Shown here: positions 62,140 to 64,000 of the stretch, piece after piece
How the letters are laid out: every line of letters starts with the position of its first letter
How positions within the stretch are numbered: the first letter of the stretch is position 1
From: Gorsachius magnificus
Lineage: Eukaryota; Chordata; Aves; Pelecaniformes; Ardeidae
Assembly: GCA_034008185.1 (NCBI GenBank)
Contig: CM067086.1
Span: 32,013,007 to 32,077,006 of the forward strand
Length of the DNA stretch: 64,000 nt
Direction of reading: 5' to 3'
The notes under the pieces: model-generated
Database searches by the model: none
What the model was told of the DNA's origin: nothing
What the model saw: only the letters and a program-made list of their open reading frames with translations
Made by a program: the position numbers and the translations under genes

Positions 62140-62310
62140 GATAGCAGAGCAGCTTCCTGTGGGAAGAAGTGAAATCTTCATTGCCTAAGGCATTTATACT
62201 ACACTAGAAAATGCTACTCTTCATACAGTACAAACATTCACTAGCCCTAAGGCAGCAGATTAGATGACCTACTAGGTCTTTTCTCACCTCTAATTTCAGT
62301 GATCCCATTA
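62140..62310 (+). mobile_element. ancient CR1 3' end, plus orientation
   Basis: GCAGATTAGATGACCTACTA, GGTCTTTTCTCACCTCTAAT and TTCAGTGATCC correspond to the CR1 tail (TTGGACTAGATGACCT ... TCCAACCTAATGATTC). Upstream, TGTGGGAAGAAGTGAAATCT fits the preceding part. It is strongly diverged. Confidence 0.6.
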
Positions 62311-64000
62311 AATTGGTGCAAGAGGATACCAGGTTGTATCTGTTCAAAGACAGTAAGTGCAAGCTCAGGGAGTCAACATAGCTGAGAAAATACCAAAACC
62401 AAAAATCCAATCTTGCATTAGTAAAATTTACCTTAACACATTAAAAATAAATGAAAAATCAGAAATGTGCTGAGCATTAATATTTCAAGGTGACAAAGGC
62501 CAAAAGCAATTAAAAACATCCCCTAATTTTGCATGTCCATGTCATGACAGCTGTTTCATCATCTTCAGCCAAGACAGACTTGAAGACATTTTAAGTATCT
62601 GCTTCTAAATTATAATTATCCTCCCCAGCTCTTTGTTGTTCAGTCCCACCTACCCTACATTGCCTTTTAACATATATGACAAGGGATGAAAGGAATGAAA
62701 GGTACCATACAAGGAGACTGGTTGAAAGAAACAGGCTGAAGTAGCTCATACCTAATATCAGCTAAACCATAGCCCTATTTTGATGAAGCACCATTTCTTG
62801 ATATCAATAATTCAGTGTAAGAAACAGAGATGACTGTGTATTTGCATGGCCTAATGTGGAAATTTGGGGCTAAAAATTGGCAACCCAGTCTCTTAATGAG
62901 ATCCTACAGCAAATGAGTGTTTGTCAGGGCAATCAGTAAGGCTGAATCAGATGAACCAGACATCTCTTTTTAGCTTGCTGTAGAAACCACCTTATGGAAC
63001 TCTTGAATTTTCCAGAAGATCTTTTATTTTCAATTTGTAACATGCACCCACAAATAATCTTGTTTGAATAACAGAAGTGATATCAGAACCAATTGAAAAA
63101 AAAAGTAAACTCACAAAAGAAACTCTTCCATGAAGAAAAATCCAGTTACATCAGGCAGCTTCCTGAGGAAACACTTGAACAAGCTGATTGCCTTTACAAC
63201 ATGAAAGCCAGCCTACTTTGTCTCTGTCAGGCCAAGAAAGGGCTCTCAAGTGAAAGACCCTCCTGCTCCCAAGTCCTTTTGTAGCCTCCTAGAACCCAGA
63301 TCTAGGAACTCTTTTCCGTTGCAGCTACCAGGTTTGCTCCATTAGAAGGAAAGTTGATCTACAAGATAGGTAGGACCCATTACACAGGATTTTAATATTA
63401 TACCGTCACCTTCAATTGCACTGTGATCTGCTGGTTGTCCCAGAAGCTCACAAAACACAAGTTGCATTTGCTCTCCCATGTAAGACATCCTTAAAGAAGG
63501 ATGCTGATACTCCTACATCTGAAGTTTCTGGATGATTCCCACTGGCAGCTCCTACACAGACCACCCTACCACAAAAAACAGTCAGGAGGTGAGGCACAGG
63601 ATACTGTTGCTAAAACTGGGGTTTGGGCAATGATGGATGTCCTCCTGCTAAGAGCTCTTCTCCACTCTGCAGCAAGAGAATGTCACCAAACGTAGCACTG
63701 ATTTCATCCTGCAGTTGGGAAGTGGCACAGGAAGATTAAGGGAACTGCTGAGTGCCATGAATGCCCTCTGGCTAATCCAGAAATACGAGGTGACAAGGTA
63801 CTTCAAGCTATGACAATTTATCTGTTCTGGGGACTGGAGTTATTCCCAACAGCTGTTCTAGGCTGTTTCATAAAATATATGGAATACTAGCAGCTCCTAT
63901 CTAAACCTTGAAGTAAACCCATTGCTTCTTAAGGCAATTTTCTTTTGATATTCCCTTTACGTTCTTCCTTTCTCCCACTTCAGTTAACATATATCAGATA

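Larger units (their letters stand above)
20671..64000 (-). other. SMOC1: SMOC1 gene, 3' half (exons, introns, 3' UTR)
   Basis: This is the gene-level span of SPARC-related modular calcium-binding protein 1, entering from the right edge. In transcription order the exons are 47227-47035, 46141-46059, 42483-42378, 32787-32540, an optional 26145-26095, and the terminal exon from 24198. All join in phase: 231 residues with the cassette, 214 without. SMOC1 is secreted into the extracellular matrix and basement membranes, and is known for BMP-pathway modulation and roles in eye and limb development. SMOC1 was chosen over SMOC2 because the EF-hand region reads DYCDLNKDK and the protein ends GRLV; SMOC2, as I remember it, has a long different tail. 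SLC8A3 as the neighbour agrees. The 5' half, including the promoter, is outside the window. Confidence 0.92.
47228..64000 (-). other. SMOC1 intron (at least 16.8 kb), open at the right edge
   Basis: No further SMOC1 exon was found. I searched for the Leu-Trp-Ile-Lys stretch expected in the preceding exon, the CWC of the first thyroglobulin domain, and the Kazal/follistatin-like domain, all without a hit. The region is AT-rich, has no CpG island, and contains the LINE fragments listed at 50.5, 54.5-55.2, 57.0-57.35 and 62.1-62.3 kb and a tRNA-like fragment at 61.4-61.56 kb. Between them I see no supported feature. Confidence 0.7.

Noticed and set aside
1..64000. Search for CRISPR arrays, prophage, operons, rRNA or intact tRNA genes, LTR elements and viral insertions
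   Set aside because: None was seen. The window has vertebrate exon-intron structure and only LINE/SINE-type repeats.

Overview
The window is nuclear DNA of a vertebrate, almost certainly a bird. Coding sequence is confined to short exons with GT/AG borders. Several CR1 LINE copies are present, three of them with the avian-type 3' end. The two genes present form a gene pair that I know from human 14q24.2. It is a slice of two ordinary large vertebrate genes placed tail to tail; I found no operon, CRISPR array, prophage or other undescribed multi-gene system.

Layout. (1) About 1-12.7 kb, plus strand: the 3' part of SLC8A3 (sodium/calcium exchanger NCX3). After 8.1 kb of intron come four exons at 8107-8231, 8778-8877, 10173-10448 and 10773-11149. 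They encode the last ~291 residues: the end of the large cytosolic loop, the second membrane half with the alpha-2 ion-binding repeat, and the C-terminus. A 3' UTR follows. (2) About 12.7-20.7 kb: intergenic DNA with long A, C, G and T runs and an ancient, decayed LINE. (3) About 20.7-64 kb, minus strand: the 3' half of SMOC1 (SPARC-related modular calcium-binding protein 1). Its exons in transcription order are 47227-47035 (second thyroglobulin type-1 domain), 46141-46059, 42483-42378, 32787-32540 (extracellular calcium-binding domain with two EF-hands), a 51-nt cassette exon at 26145-26095, and a terminal exon whose coding part is only 17 nt (24198-24182) ahead of a 1-3.5 kb 3' UTR. Upstream SMOC1 exons (signal peptide, Kazal/follistatin-like and first thyroglobulin domain) were not found, so 47.2-64 kb is read as one intron of at least 16.7 kb.

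The two genes are convergent and about 8 kb apart. NCX3 is a plasma-membrane Ca2+ extruder of excitable cells; SMOC1 is a secreted Ca2+-binding matricellular protein that modulates BMP signalling. They are neighbours by synteny, not partners in one pathway.

The most useful observations are the SMOC1 cassette exon, which gives two alternative C-termini and is not visible as an obvious open frame; a NAGNAG acceptor in SLC8A3 that toggles one alanine; a serine replacing a normally invariant glycine in the SLC8A3 alpha-2 repeat; and an orphan CpG island inside a SMOC1 intron at about 27.05-27.56 kb. Repeats form at least two age layers of CR1, plus three fragments that look like tRNA-derived SINE remnants. 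All family identifications are from memory of the proteins and repeats; no database search was run.
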